From: Oscillospiraceae bacterium MB08-C2-2
GTDB lineage: Bacteria; Bacillota; Clostridia; Oscillospirales; Ruminococcaceae
Direction of reading: 5' to 3'
DNA: 64,000 nucleotides
Assembly: GCA_035621215.1 (NCBI GenBank)
Contig: CP141729.1
Coordinates: 2,750,944 to 2,814,943 of the forward strand
Below the pieces are notes generated by a model, which worked only from the letters and a program-made list of their open reading frames with translations, was not told where the DNA came from and did not search any database. The position numbers were made by a program, and so were the translations under genes. Positions within the stretch are counted from its first letter, which is position 1. Each line of letters opens with the position of its first letter. Positions 26,455 through 36,115 of the stretch are shown here, piece after piece.

Positions 26455-29001
26455 ATGATGGAGAAGTATCGTGTACACGAGGTTGCCAAGGATTTGAAAG
26501 TTCCCAGCAAGGATATTATTGATCTTTTGGGCGAGCACTTTAAGGAGCCTAAAAAACATATGACAGCGCTGGAGCCTGTTGAACTGAGTGTGATCCTTGA
26601 GCATTACACCAATAAAAACAGCGTGGAAAGCTTTGATGCCTTTTTTGCCCGGGCCAATATGCCCAAGCCCCAGGCTCCTGCTAAGGAAGCGCCTGAGGCT
26701 CCTGCTAAAGAGGCTGTTGAGGCTCCCAAGGCTGCGCCTGCACCGGAAAAACCCCAGCAGAGTGCCCCCCAACAGAGCGCTCCTCAGCACAATGCACCTC
26801 ATCGGCCGCAGGCTTCTGCCGGCGGCAGACCGGGCCAGAACCAGAATCGGCCCGGTCAGCAGGGCAACCAGAACCGTTTTAGCGGGCAGGGCCAGCGCCC
26901 CGCCGGCAACCAGAATCGGCCCGGGCAGCAGCAAAACCGCCCGGCCGCTCCCAGACCGTCGGTACCGCTTTCTTCCGCTCAGCCTCAGAACGCTGCCTCC
27001 GGCGATACAGTCAAGGTGGAGAAAGCCAACACCGCCCGCACTGTTGATATGCGTCAGGTCAAGGTGAATCTGGATAAATACAACGAGCGCTATGAGCAGA
27101 TTGCCCCCACCAACCTTCAGAAAAAGGATACCGGGGTGAAAAAGCAGAAGCTAAGCCAGCGCTCTGCCCAGCGTGGCAAACCCTTCATGTCCCGCAAGGA
27201 GCAGGAGGCACAGAAGCTGCGCCGTCTGGAAATGGAGCGTCAGCGCCGCCAGAAGCTGGAAATTACTTTGCCTGAGGAAATCTCGGTCAGCGATTTGGCC
27301 TCCCGCCTGAAGATTCAGTCCGCAGAGGTCATCAAGCGCCTCATGGGCCTTGGTATCATGGCCGCTGCCGGCCAGATCATCGATTACGATACTGCCGCCA
27401 TGATCGCTATGGAAATCGGCGCCAAGGTAGAGCCGGAGGTGGTTATAACCATCGAAGAGCGGCTGTTCCAGGAAATTGAGGATACCGATGAAAACACCCT
27501 GACCCGCAGCCCGGTTGTGGTTGTTATGGGCCACGTTGACCACGGTAAAACCTCTCTGCTGGATGCCATCCGGGATGCCAATGTAACGGCAGGCGAAGCC
27601 GGCGGCATTACCCAGCACATCGGTGCTTATCAGGTGCAGGTGGAGGATCGCTCCATCACCTTTTTGGATACCCCCGGTCACTCCGCTTTTACTTCCATGC
27701 GTGCCAGAGGCGCACAGGTCACCGATATTGCCATTCTGGTGGTGGCAGCCGATGACGGCATCAAGCCCCAGACTGTAGAGGCTATCAACCATGCCAAGGC
27801 GGCGGGTGTTCCCATCATCGTGGCTATCAACAAAATGGATAAGCCGGATGCCAACCCCGAGCGGGTAAAGCAGGGCCTCACCGAGCATGAGCTGGTTCCC
27901 GAAGAGTGGGGCGGCGAGACCATCTGCGTGGAGGTTTCGGCCAAACAGCACCAGAACATTGATTCTCTGCTGGAGATGGTGCTTCTGGTAGCGGATATGC
28001 GTGATCTTAAGGCCAACCCAGACCGTATGGCCAAGGGTACTGTTATTGAGGCTCGTCTGGATAAGGGCCGTGGCCCTGTGGCAACCATTCTGGTGCAGAA
28101 CGGCACCCTCCACAACGGTGATGTGATTATTGCCGGAACAGCGGTGGGCCGTGTGCGTACCATGCTCAACGATAAGGGCGAGCGTGTTGAGGATGCAGGC
28201 CCTTCCACCCCTGTGGAAATCACCGGTTTGGGTGAAGTGCCCCAGGCTGGTGACGCCTTCAATGCGGTTGAGGATGAAAAGCTGGCCCGTGAGCTGGTGG
28301 ATCAGCGCCGCCATGAGGCCAAGGAAGAAGTCTTTAAATCCTACACCAAGGTCACCTTGGATAACCTGTTCTCCCAGATTTCCGAAGGGGAAATTCAAGA
28401 ACTGCCCATCATCATTAAGGCTGATGTGCAGGGTTCTGTGGAGGCTGTCAAGCAGTCTCTCGAGAAGCTCAACAGCGATGAAGTCCGGGTTCGGGTCATT
28501 CATGGCGGCGTAGGTGCTGTCAGTGAATCCGATGTTATGCTGGCCAATGCTTCCAACGCCATTATCGTTGGCTTTAACGTCCGTCCCGATCCTGCCGCTC
28601 AGGAAAATGCCCAGCGGGATGATGTTGAAATCCGCCTTTACCGCATCATTTATGATGCCATTGACGAAATCAAGGCCGCTATGCGTGGAATGCTGGCTCC
28701 CAAGACCCGCGAGGTGGATTTGGGCCGTGCCGAGGTTCGTCAGGTCTATAAGATTTCCAATGTGGGCACTGTAGCCGGCTGCTATGTGCTTAGCGGCAAG
28801 ATTACCCGCTCTGCAAAGATTCGTGTGGTAAGAGACGGCATCATTATAGCGGATGACGAGCTGGATAGCCTGCGCCGCTTTAAGGACGATGTGAAGGAAG
28901 TTGCCACCGGCTATGAGTGCGGTATGGGCCTTAAAAAATATGGCGACATCAAGGAAGGCGATATTCTGGAAGCCTACGAAATCGAAGAATATAGAGACTA
29001 A
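26455..29001 (+). CDS. infB: Translation initiation factor IF-2
   Basis: GTPase that places initiator tRNA in the ribosomal P site. 848 residues: an N-terminal IF2N domain (1-55), a long Pro/Gln/Ala/Asn-rich linker (about 65-190, with repeated NQNRPGQQ units), a second IF2N-like domain (about 265-320), the G domain (GHVDHGKT at 360-367, DTPGH, NKMD), then domains II to IV. AGGAGG precedes the double ATG, so the start could be 26455 or 26458. The linker is probably disordered. Confidence 0.98.
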   Translation: MMEKYRVHEVAKDLKVPSKDIIDLLGEHFKEPKKHMTALEPVELSVILEHYTNKNSVESFDAFFARANMPKPQAPAKEAPEAPAKEAVEAPKAAPAPEKPQQSAPQQSAPQHNAPHRPQASAGGRPGQNQNRPGQQGNQNRFSGQGQRPAGNQNRPGQQQNRPAAPRPSVPLSSAQPQNAASGDTVKVEKANTARTVDMRQVKVNLDKYNERYEQIAPTNLQKKDTGVKKQKLSQRSAQRGKPFMSRKEQEAQKLRRLEMERQRRQKLEITLPEEISVSDLASRLKIQSAEVIKRLMGLGIMAAAGQIIDYDTAAMIAMEIGAKVEPEVVITIEERLFQEIEDTDENTLTRSPVVVVMGHVDHGKTSLLDAIRDANVTAGEAGGITQHIGAYQVQVEDRSITFLDTPGHSAFTSMRARGAQVTDIAILVVAADDGIKPQTVEAINHAKAAGVPIIVAINKMDKPDANPERVKQGLTEHELVPEEWGGETICVEVSAKQHQNIDSLLEMVLLVADMRDLKANPDRMAKGTVIEARLDKGRGPVATILVQNGTLHNGDVIIAGTAVGRVRTMLNDKGERVEDAGPSTPVEITGLGEVPQAGDAFNAVEDEKLARELVDQRRHEAKEEVFKSYTKVTLDNLFSQISEGEIQELPIIIKADVQGSVEAVKQSLEKLNSDEVRVRVIHGGVGAVSESDVMLANASNAIIVGFNVRPDPAAQENAQRDDVEIRLYRIIYDAIDEIKAAMRGMLAPKTREVDLGRAEVRQVYKISNVGTVAGCYVLSGKITRSAKIRVVRDGIIIADDELDSLRRFKDDVKEVATGYECGMGLKKYGDIKEGDILEAYEIEEYRD

Positions 29002-29198
29002 GATCATTTATATGGCTCATTCGGCAGGAGATGCCGCCCATGCCGCTGATTCTCTGCCGAGGATCGGCGGCAAAGCCATACTTGCTTCGGGCATAAGAAG
29101 CGAGCAGCTTATGCAGGAGTAAGATACCCGCTTTCAGGCTAGACTAAGAAGGCAGGCAGCAAACTTTTAAAATGCAAGTATAGAAAGGGGGAGCCGTT

Positions 29199-29537
29199 AT
29201 GGCGTCCCATAGAACACAGCGAACCACCGAGGATATTCGCCGGGAGCTTGCGGATATTATGCGCAGCATCAAGGATCCTCGTGTAACCGGGCTTTTGAGC
29301 ATTGTCAAGGTGGATTTATCCGGGGATTATTCCTACTGCAAGGTTCTGATCAGCTCCATGGAGGGGTTGGAAGCCGCTAAAAAGGCGGTGGAGGGTCTAA
29401 ACAGCGCCGCCGGTTATGTGCGCCGTGAAATCGGGCTGCGCATTCGGATGCGCCGTTCCCCCGAATTCCAGTTCATTGCCGATAATGGCATTGAATACAG
29501 CGCTTCTATCAATAAAATGCTGGGCGATATTCTCTAA
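29199..29537 (+). CDS. rbfA: Ribosome-binding factor A
   Basis: A 112-residue cold-shock and 30S maturation factor with a single KH-like domain: RTTEDIRRELADIMRSIKDPRV at the N terminus and RRSPEFQFIADNGIEYSASI near the end. GAAAGGGGGAG precedes the ATG. About 200 bp separate it from infB, without a visible terminator, so it probably belongs to the same transcript. Confidence 0.95.
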   Translation: MASHRTQRTTEDIRRELADIMRSIKDPRVTGLLSIVKVDLSGDYSYCKVLISSMEGLEAAKKAVEGLNSAAGYVRREIGLRIRMRRSPEFQFIADNGIEYSASINKMLGDIL

Positions 29538-29579
29538 GCGGCCGGTAAAACTTCATGTGGAAATGCAGGTGATCGTTGG

Positions 29580-31460
29580 ATGAGCATTCAGTTGAGTGAT
29601 GTTTGTGCTCTTCTTGGGGAGCAAGACGATATCGTGATTTTGGCACATCAAAAGCCGGATGGAGATACCCTAGGCTCTGCCTTTGGCCTCTATTTTGCTG
29701 TTAAAAGCCTTGGCAAGCGGGCCCGTGTGGAATGCGAGACTTTTCCCACGCGGTATAATGTGATTTTTGGGGCCTATGAGCCCGAGCCTTTTGAGCCTAA
29801 ATTTGTGGTGGCGGTGGATGTGGCCGATCCCATGCTGTTGGGTCTGAATCTGCGCACCCGGTATGAGGGGGCGGTTGACCTTTGCATTGACCATCACCGT
29901 TCCAACAATGGCTTTGCCAAGCATACCTATGTGGATATTGGCTCTCCTGCCACCGCTCAGATTATGTATGATGTGGTTCTGGGCCTTGGGGCGGAGATGA
30001 CCCCTACCATTGCGGATGCACTTTTCACCGGGATCAGCACCGATACAGGCTGCTTCCGGTACGATAATGTTACAGCGCGTACCCATGAGGTGGCGGGCCT
30101 GCTGGTTGCGGCCGGTGCACGCCATGGCCTCATAAATAAGCTCATGTTCGAAACCAAATCCAAAGGGCGGCTCCAGGTGGATATTCTGGTGCAAAGCTCC
30201 TTGGAATACCACTTCGGCGAGATGGGAGCCAGTGTTGTCATTCCCGAGGGAGTCAACGAAGCCTACGATGTCACCGATGAGGAGCTGGATGGTATTGCCT
30301 CTTTCCCCCGGAAGATCGAAGGGGTTAAAGTGGGCATGACCTTCCGCCAACGGGGCACCGACACCTATCGGGTTTCTCTGCGCACCTCCGAGGATGTGGA
30401 TGCTTCCCGGATTGCCGAGCGTTTGGGCGGCGGCGGCCATTTGCAGGCCGCAGGCTGTTCGGTGCGTGCACCTTCTCTGGAAAAGGCCAAGAAAAAGGTT
30501 TTGGCCGCCGTGGAGGAAGGGCTGATTCGCAGCGGGCTGCTGCCCCCTAAAGAAAAACCCTTGTGCGGCATTCTGCTTATTGATAAGCCCGCTGAGTTCA
30601 CCTCCTCCGATGTGGTGGCGGTGGTGCGGGGCATGCTTTCGGCTAAGGCCGGCCATGCCGGTACTCTTGATCCTATGGCTACGGGGGTTCTGCCTGTATT
30701 TGTCGGCCGTGCCACCAAAGCGGTGGATTTGATTCAAAATCAGGATAAGGGCTATCGCGCTACCTTCCAGCTGGGAATCGCCACCGATACACAGGATATT
30801 ACCGGCACCGTTCTGGAAGAAAAGCCTTTCTCGGCCACTCTGGTGCAGGTGGAGCAAGCCTTGGAGGCATTCAAAGGCAATATTATGCAGACTCCGCCCA
30901 TGTATTCTTCTGTAAAAATAGATGGACAGCGGCTTTACGACTTAGCCCGCCAAGGCAAAGAAGTGGCTCGTGAGCCAAGACCGGTGACCGTTTATGAAGC
31001 TCGGGTAACTGCTTTGGATGAGCAGGCGGGCCAGTATCAGCTGGAGGTTCTGTGCAGCAAGGGCACTTATATTCGCACCCTGATTCATGATCTGGGGCAG
31101 GACTTGGGCTGTGGAGCAACACTGACCAGTCTGGTGCGCACCAGTGCCTTGGGCTATGCCTTGGAGGAGTGCATTCCTCTGCGTGAAGCCCAGAAGCTGG
31201 CGGATGAAAAAGTGCTTGATCTGCGCCTTCTCCCGGTGGATAGTGCCTTTGCCGGGCTGACCCGTGTGGAGCTTTCCTCCAATCAGATTCGTATTTTTGC
31301 CAACGGTGGTTCTCTTGCTGCCACCGATGTGAAGCTGGAGGGGAAAATAGACTGCATGGTCACCGTTTACAGTCAGGAGGATGAGGAGTTTGCGGGTCTG
31401 GGCTGGGTATCCGGCGGCAGCCTGAAAGCCAAGCTCCTTTTGGATTTGAATTTGATATGA
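29580..31460 (+). CDS. Fusion protein: NrnA-type DHH phosphoesterase + TruB tRNA pseudouridine-55 synthase
   Basis: One uninterrupted 626-residue frame contains two enzymes. Residues 1 to about 320 are a DHH/DHHA1 phosphoesterase of the NrnA type: HQKPDGDTLGS with H23/D27/D29, the DHH triad at 104-106, and GGGGH near 282, expected to degrade nanoRNA or pAp. Residues about 328-626 are TruB: GILLIDKP, then GHAGTLDPMATG with catalytic D364, YSSVKIDGQRLYDLARQG and CSKGTYIRTL. No Met, GTG or TTG with a ribosome binding site lies at the junction (LLPPKEKPLCGILLIDKP), so separate translation of TruB is unlikely. In most Firmicutes these are adjacent separate genes. The stop overlaps ribF by 4 bases. 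Confidence 0.95.
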   Translation: MSIQLSDVCALLGEQDDIVILAHQKPDGDTLGSAFGLYFAVKSLGKRARVECETFPTRYNVIFGAYEPEPFEPKFVVAVDVADPMLLGLNLRTRYEGAVDLCIDHHRSNNGFAKHTYVDIGSPATAQIMYDVVLGLGAEMTPTIADALFTGISTDTGCFRYDNVTARTHEVAGLLVAAGARHGLINKLMFETKSKGRLQVDILVQSSLEYHFGEMGASVVIPEGVNEAYDVTDEELDGIASFPRKIEGVKVGMTFRQRGTDTYRVSLRTSEDVDASRIAERLGGGGHLQAAGCSVRAPSLEKAKKKVLAAVEEGLIRSGLLPPKEKPLCGILLIDKPAEFTSSDVVAVVRGMLSAKAGHAGTLDPMATGVLPVFVGRATKAVDLIQNQDKGYRATFQLGIATDTQDITGTVLEEKPFSATLVQVEQALEAFKGNIMQTPPMYSSVKIDGQRLYDLARQGKEVAREPRPVTVYEARVTALDEQAGQYQLEVLCSKGTYIRTLIHDLGQDLGCGATLTSLVRTSALGYALEECIPLREAQKLADEKVLDLRLLPVDSAFAGLTRVELSSNQIRIFANGGSLAATDVKLEGKIDCMVTVYSQEDEEFAGLGWVSGGSLKAKLLLDLNLI

Positions 31461-32371
31461 AACAAATAAATTCCTTGGCCGAGGCCTTGTTCTCTCAGCC
31501 GACCTCTGTGGCCTTGGGCCTCTTTGATGGGGTACATATTGGTCACCAGCAGGTTTTGTTGGCGGCAGCTGCGCAAAAGGCAAGCGGCCTGACCCCAGTG
31601 GCTTTTACCTTTGATATTGATGCAAGACTTCCCTCAAAAATTGAGCGGGAGCATCTGCTTTCTCCCGCTATGCGGGGGCGGCTTATGGCCGGAATGGGCA
31701 TTGAGTATATGATATGTCCCCCTTTTGAGCAAGTGAAGAATTTCTCCCCTGAGGAGTTTGTGGAGGAAATACTCCACCGCACTCTGGGCGCCAAGGTGGT
31801 TTGCTGCGGCTATAACTATCACTTCGGCAAAAAGGCCGGAGGCAGTGCACAGGATTTGGTGCGCCTGTGCGGGGCCCTGGGCATTAAGGTTGTTGTGGTG
31901 GAGCCGGTGCGCATTGGCGGCCAGCTGGTTAGCTCCACTATGATTCGTGGTGCGGTTGCCGCTGGTGAGATGGAGCAGGCGGCGGCGATGCTGGGCCGCC
32001 CCTTTGGCCTCGATTTTAGGGTGGTCAGAGGCCGCCAGCTGGGGCGCACGCTGGGCTTCCCCACCATCAATCAGCCTTTTCCCGCTGGTTTTTGCCTGCC
32101 CCGCTTTGGGGTATATGCCAGCCGAACCCACTTGGAGGGGCGTATTCTGCCCTCGGTGACCAATGTGGGGGTTAAGCCTACGGTGGGCAGTGATCAAATA
32201 CTGGCTGAAACCTATGTGGTAGGCTTTGAAGGCGATTTATACGATCAAAATATTTTTGTGGAACTGGTTGGTTTTATTCGGCCGGAACAGCGCTTTGCTT
32301 CCTTGGAGGAGCTGACCCGGCAGATGCGGCAGGATACCGAACTGGCCTGCCAAATATTTCAGCGGCCCTGA
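31457..32371 (+). CDS. ribF: Bifunctional riboflavin kinase / FAD synthetase
   Basis: Makes FMN and then FAD from riboflavin. 304 residues: the N-terminal nucleotidyltransferase domain with GLFDGVHIGH (21-30) and a later SSTMIRGAVAAGE motif, and the C-terminal flavokinase domain (about 185-300) with GRTLGFPTIN and a Val/Glu-rich barrel. The start overlaps the upstream stop (ATGA), so translation is coupled to the fusion gene. Confidence 0.96.
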   Translation: MKQINSLAEALFSQPTSVALGLFDGVHIGHQQVLLAAAAQKASGLTPVAFTFDIDARLPSKIEREHLLSPAMRGRLMAGMGIEYMICPPFEQVKNFSPEEFVEEILHRTLGAKVVCCGYNYHFGKKAGGSAQDLVRLCGALGIKVVVVEPVRIGGQLVSSTMIRGAVAAGEMEQAAAMLGRPFGLDFRVVRGRQLGRTLGFPTINQPFPAGFCLPRFGVYASRTHLEGRILPSVTNVGVKPTVGSDQILAETYVVGFEGDLYDQNIFVELVGFIRPEQRFASLEELTRQMRQDTELACQIFQRP

Positions 32372-32405
32372 GCTGCTGCATAAACAGAATGGAGGGTAAA
32401 AAAGG

Positions 32406-32882
32406 ATGTACGAATTACTGAAGCTGTTGGAAAAAAATGCTCGTCTTTCTCTTGAGGAACTGGCCGCCATGTTGGGCCGCACAGAGGCGCAGGTGGCACA
32501 GGCAATGGATGATTACGAAAAAGCCGGTATTCTCAGAGGCTATACTTCCGTTGTGGATTGGGAAAAAACCGAGCGGGATATCGTGACTGCACGCATCGAA
32601 GTGCAGGTAACGCCCAAAAAAGACAGAGGGTTTGATGAGCTGGCCGAAACCATTTCTCAGTATAAAGAAGTGCAGTCTCTCTATTTGATGAGCGGCGGCT
32701 ATGATCTGGCCCTGACACTTGTCGGCAGAAGCTTTAAAGAAATTGCATCCTTTGTGGCTTACCGTCTGGCTCCGCTGGATGGGGTGCAGTCCACCGCCAC
32801 CCATTTTGTGCTGCGCAAATACAAGGAGAAAAACATTATACTGCTGGATACACCCAAGGATGAGAGAGGAGTTATGCTGTAA
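32406..32882 (+). CDS. Lrp/AsnC-family transcriptional regulator
   Basis: A 158-residue regulator with an N-terminal winged helix-turn-helix (LLEKNARLSLEELAAMLGRTEAQV, residues 5-45) and a C-terminal RAM/AsnC ligand-binding domain (about 65-150). The stop codon overlaps the start of the aminotransferase by one base, which suggests that this pair is a regulator and its amino-acid-responsive target. GGAGGG precedes the start. Confidence 0.9.
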   Translation: MYELLKLLEKNARLSLEELAAMLGRTEAQVAQAMDDYEKAGILRGYTSVVDWEKTERDIVTARIEVQVTPKKDRGFDELAETISQYKEVQSLYLMSGGYDLALTLVGRSFKEIASFVAYRLAPLDGVQSTATHFVLRKYKEKNIILLDTPKDERGVML

Positions 32883-34039
32883 TGGATTATTCCCAGCTTC
32901 TCTCTCATAAGGCCCGAGAACTTAAACCCTCGGGCATACGCAAATTTTTCAGCGTAGCCAGCGAAATGGAAAATGTCATTTCACTGGGAGTGGGAGAGCC
33001 GGATTTTAAAACCCCTTGGGTTATTCGCAAAGCCGGTACGGATTCTCTCAACGCCGGGCGCACCTTCTATACCGCCAATTGCGGCCTCAAGGAGCTGCAA
33101 GGGGAAATCACCCGTTATTTGCAGCGGCGCTTTGATATGGAATATGATCCCACCGATGTATTGGTGACGGTGGGTGGTTCCGAAGCCATTGACATCTGCA
33201 TTCGTGCTTTTGTCAACCCCGGCGATGAGGTGCTGATTCCCGAGCCTTGCTTTGTGGCCTATGCGCCCATTGCAGAGCTTTCGGGCGGTGTGGCTGTTCC
33301 CATTGTAACCAAAGAAGAGGATAGCTTTCGCCTGACTCCAGAAGCTTTGCGGGCGGCCATTACCCCCAAGAGCAAGCTACTGATTTTCCCTTTTCCCAAT
33401 AACCCCACCGGCGGCGTTATGGAAAAGGAGCATTTGGAGGCCATTGCCGAGGTGCTTCGGGATACCAACATCATGGTGCTTTCGGATGAAATATACGCCG
33501 AGCTGACCTACAGCGGGCGGCATGTTTCCATTTCCACTCTGCCGGGCATGCGGGAGCGGACTGTAGTAGTCAACGGCTTTTCTAAGGCCTATGCCATGAC
33601 CGGTTGGCGGCTGGGCTATGCAGTTGGCCCCACTCCGGTTATGCAGACACTGACCAAGATTCACCAGTATGCCATCATGTGCGCCCCCACTACAAGCCAG
33701 TATGCGGCCATTGTGGCCCTGCGGGACTGCGATGAGGAAATCGAGGCCATGGCTCGGGAATACAATATGCGCCGCCGATTTATGGTGCAGGGGCTGAACA
33801 AAATCGGCCTGCACTGCTTTGAGCCACAGGGGGCCTTTTATGTGTTCCCCTCCATCCAAAACACCGGCATGACCAGCCAGGAGTTCTGCGAAAAGCTCCT
33901 TTACAGCAAGCGGGTGGCTGTGGTGCCCGGCGATGCCTTTGGCCAGTGCGGCGAGGGCTTTGTGCGTATTTCTTATTCCTATTCCACCGACCACCTCAAG
34001 GAAGCGCTAAAGCGCATCGAGGCTTTCATCACAGAATAA
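32882..34039 (+). CDS. Class I/II PLP-dependent aminotransferase
   Basis: A 385-residue fold-type I aminotransferase of the AspC/PatA group. Visible features: SLGVGEPDFKTP near the N terminus, the substrate-binding FPNNPTGG near residue 175, SDEIYAELTY near 202, and the PLP lysine in NGFSKAYAMTGWRLGY (about 232-247). It transfers amino groups between amino acids and 2-oxo acids; the substrate cannot be read from sequence alone. It is coupled to the Lrp-type regulator upstream. Confidence 0.92.
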   Translation: MDYSQLLSHKARELKPSGIRKFFSVASEMENVISLGVGEPDFKTPWVIRKAGTDSLNAGRTFYTANCGLKELQGEITRYLQRRFDMEYDPTDVLVTVGGSEAIDICIRAFVNPGDEVLIPEPCFVAYAPIAELSGGVAVPIVTKEEDSFRLTPEALRAAITPKSKLLIFPFPNNPTGGVMEKEHLEAIAEVLRDTNIMVLSDEIYAELTYSGRHVSISTLPGMRERTVVVNGFSKAYAMTGWRLGYAVGPTPVMQTLTKIHQYAIMCAPTTSQYAAIVALRDCDEEIEAMAREYNMRRRFMVQGLNKIGLHCFEPQGAFYVFPSIQNTGMTSQEFCEKLLYSKRVAVVPGDAFGQCGEGFVRISYSYSTDHLKEALKRIEAFITE

Positions 34040-34081
34040 CATACCGATCTGTTTTTAGATGCATATGGAAGGAGACTTCTC

Positions 34082-35227
34082 TTGGAGGCTATCTCAGTAT
34101 ACAAAACGCCGGATTACACCGACGAAGCATTGGAGCGGGCAGTAGGGGGCCACTTTGAGGCCCTTAACCTGCCGGCCTTGCTGCGCCCGGAAATGAAGGT
34201 GACACTCAAGGTGAATCTGCTGATGCGCCGCCGCCCGGAGGAGGCCACCACCACCCACCCTGCCCTTGTGAGGGCGGTGATCCGCCGCCTCAAGGCAGAG
34301 GGGATTACCCATATCACCATTGCGGACAGCCCCGGCGGCCCTTATACTACAGGGGCACTCAGCGGCATTTATGGAGCCACCGGCATGGCGGCTCTGGCTG
34401 AGGAAGAAGGCGTGGCACTGAATCAGACCACCGGGTGGAAGGAACTCTCCTTTCCCGGGGGCAAGGTTTGCCACGGCTTCAACATCATTGAACCGGTTGC
34501 AGGGGCGGATTTGGTTATTAACCTGCCCAAGCTGAAAACCCATGCCATGACCCAGCTTTCCGGCGGGGTTAAGAATTTGTTTGGGTGCATCCCCGGCCTG
34601 CAAAAGCCGGAGCTGCACTTCCGCTTTACCGATAAGAAAACCTTTTCCGGCATGCTGGTGGATTTATCCCAGCTGGTGGCCCCCGGGGTTACCATACTGG
34701 ATGCGGTGGTTGCTATGGAGGGGGATGGCCCTTCCTCGGGGACTCCCCGCACCGTAGGGCTGACTTTGGCAAGCACCAGCCCCCATGCACTGGATTTGGG
34801 GCTTTGCCACATGATGGATATGCGCCCTGATGAGGTTTTCACCGTGGCACTGGGTATTGAGCGGGGGCTGATTCCGCCTGCTTTTGACCCAGCCTGTCTG
34901 GTGGGCGAGCCGGAAGCTTTCAGCGTTATCACCGATTTCAAAAAGCCTGCCTCCCGTTCCACCGATTTCAGCGACAATATGCCTGCCTTCCTGCGCCGCC
35001 CGATGGCATTTATCCGGGAACGTTTTCTGGCACCCAGGCCGGTAATTCACCGTACCGGGTGCATCGGCTGTGGCAAATGTGCCGAGAGCTGCCCCGCCAA
35101 GGTGATTACTCTGCGGGAGCGTAAGGCTTATATCAACTATAAGGGCTGTATTCGTTGTTTCTGCTGCCATGAGATGTGCCCGGTTAAAACCATTCACATC
35201 AGCCAGTCCAAGCTGATGAAATGGTGA
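34082..35227 (+). CDS. DUF362 protein with C-terminal double 4Fe-4S ferredoxin domain
   Basis: 381 residues: an N-terminal DUF362 domain (about 1-285, with KVNLLMRRRPEEATTTHP and NLPKLKTHAMTQLSGGVKNLFG) and a C-terminal ferredoxin domain with two CxxCxxCxxxC motifs (CIGCGKCAESCP and CIRCFCCHEMCP). The family is common in anaerobes, and its reaction is not established. TTG at 34082 is the likely start with GGAAGGAG upstream. It overlaps the ispE region at its end. Confidence 0.9.
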   Translation: MEAISVYKTPDYTDEALERAVGGHFEALNLPALLRPEMKVTLKVNLLMRRRPEEATTTHPALVRAVIRRLKAEGITHITIADSPGGPYTTGALSGIYGATGMAALAEEEGVALNQTTGWKELSFPGGKVCHGFNIIEPVAGADLVINLPKLKTHAMTQLSGGVKNLFGCIPGLQKPELHFRFTDKKTFSGMLVDLSQLVAPGVTILDAVVAMEGDGPSSGTPRTVGLTLASTSPHALDLGLCHMMDMRPDEVFTVALGIERGLIPPAFDPACLVGEPEAFSVITDFKKPASRSTDFSDNMPAFLRRPMAFIRERFLAPRPVIHRTGCIGCGKCAESCPAKVITLRERKAYINYKGCIRCFCCHEMCPVKTIHISQSKLMKW

Positions 35228-35235
35228 GGGCTTCT

Positions 35236-36114
35236 ATGGAAAAGCTCACCACCATCACTCTTTCGGCTTTTTGCAAGGTGAATTTCACCTTGGATATCCT
35301 CGGGCTGGATCACCGGGGCTATCATTTGCTGGAAATGGTGATGCAGACCATTGATCTGGCCGATACAGTCACCCTTACCCTTCGGGAGCAGCCGGGGGTT
35401 ACCCTAAGCTCCAACTGGCCCTCTATGCCCACTGGGGAGGATAACATCGCTGTTAAGGCGGCCAGAGCCTTCTGGAAGGCGGCGGGACTGCCTGCGGCGG
35501 GGCTGCACATCCACTTGGAAAAGCGTATTCCCGATCAGGCGGGGCTGGGCGGCGGCAGCGCCGATGGAGCCGCTGTGCTCAGGGGCCTGAACCGCATGGC
35601 CGGAAAACCTCTTACTCCCCATCAACTGGCACAGGCCGGTCTGACGGTGGGGGCGGATGTCCCCTTTTGTCTGGCGGGTGGCACGGCGCTGGTTGGCGGT
35701 ATTGGTGAGAAGATAAAGCCTCTGCCTCCTTTGGAGCAGGGGTTTCTTTTGATTGCCAAACCACCCGAGGGAATGCCCACCCGTTTTGCCTTTCAGGCGT
35801 GGGATGCCTTACAGGATAACTGGCACCCGGATACGGCTGGCGCTGTTCAGGCTATACATACAGGCGATTTAACCAAGCTGGGGAAAGCGATGGGCAATTC
35901 TTTTTCTGCCGTGCAGCCGCTTGCCGTGGGGCGTCTCTGCCAATCTATGATGGCCGGTGGTGCACTGGGTGCGGTGGTTACCGGAAGCGGCACGGCTGTT
36001 GTGGGGCTGTTTGACTGTGAGAAAACAGCTCGAGCCTGTGAAGAAAGCTTGCAGGGTCAAGCACCCTTTGTGTATCTGGCAAAGCCTACTTTCTTTTTGA
36101 AAAAAAGAAAGTAG
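35236..36114 (+). CDS. ispE: 4-diphosphocytidyl-2-C-methyl-D-erythritol kinase
   Basis: GHMP kinase of the non-mevalonate isoprenoid pathway. The ATP-binding signature IPDQAGLGGGSADGAAVLRG is at about residues 98-117, AFCKVNFTLDILG opens the protein, and the C-terminal motif TGSGTAVVGLF is present. ATG at 35236 follows GTGAGGG; ATG at 35221 overlaps the DUF362 stop and is less well placed. The last residues (PTFFLKKRK) and the stop codon are encoded by the left arm and hairpin of the repeat family that follows, so the native C terminus was probably replaced when the repeat inserted. Confidence 0.95.
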   Translation: MEKLTTITLSAFCKVNFTLDILGLDHRGYHLLEMVMQTIDLADTVTLTLREQPGVTLSSNWPSMPTGEDNIAVKAARAFWKAAGLPAAGLHIHLEKRIPDQAGLGGGSADGAAVLRGLNRMAGKPLTPHQLAQAGLTVGADVPFCLAGGTALVGGIGEKIKPLPPLEQGFLLIAKPPEGMPTRFAFQAWDALQDNWHPDTAGAVQAIHTGDLTKLGKAMGNSFSAVQPLAVGRLCQSMMAGGALGAVVTGSGTAVVGLFDCEKTARACEESLQGQAPFVYLAKPTFFLKKRK

Positions 36115-36115
36115 G
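36084..36115. repeat. Inverted-repeat end of the palindromic element inside ispE
   Basis: GCCTACTTTCTTTTT (36084-36098) pairs with AAAAAGAAAGTAGGC (36101-36115). It contains the ispE stop codon and could serve as its terminator. Confidence 0.75.

Noticed and set aside
27151-29007. A 618-codon minus-strand frame opposite infB
   Set aside because: Antisense shadow of a clear infB gene; no ribosome binding site, no family features.
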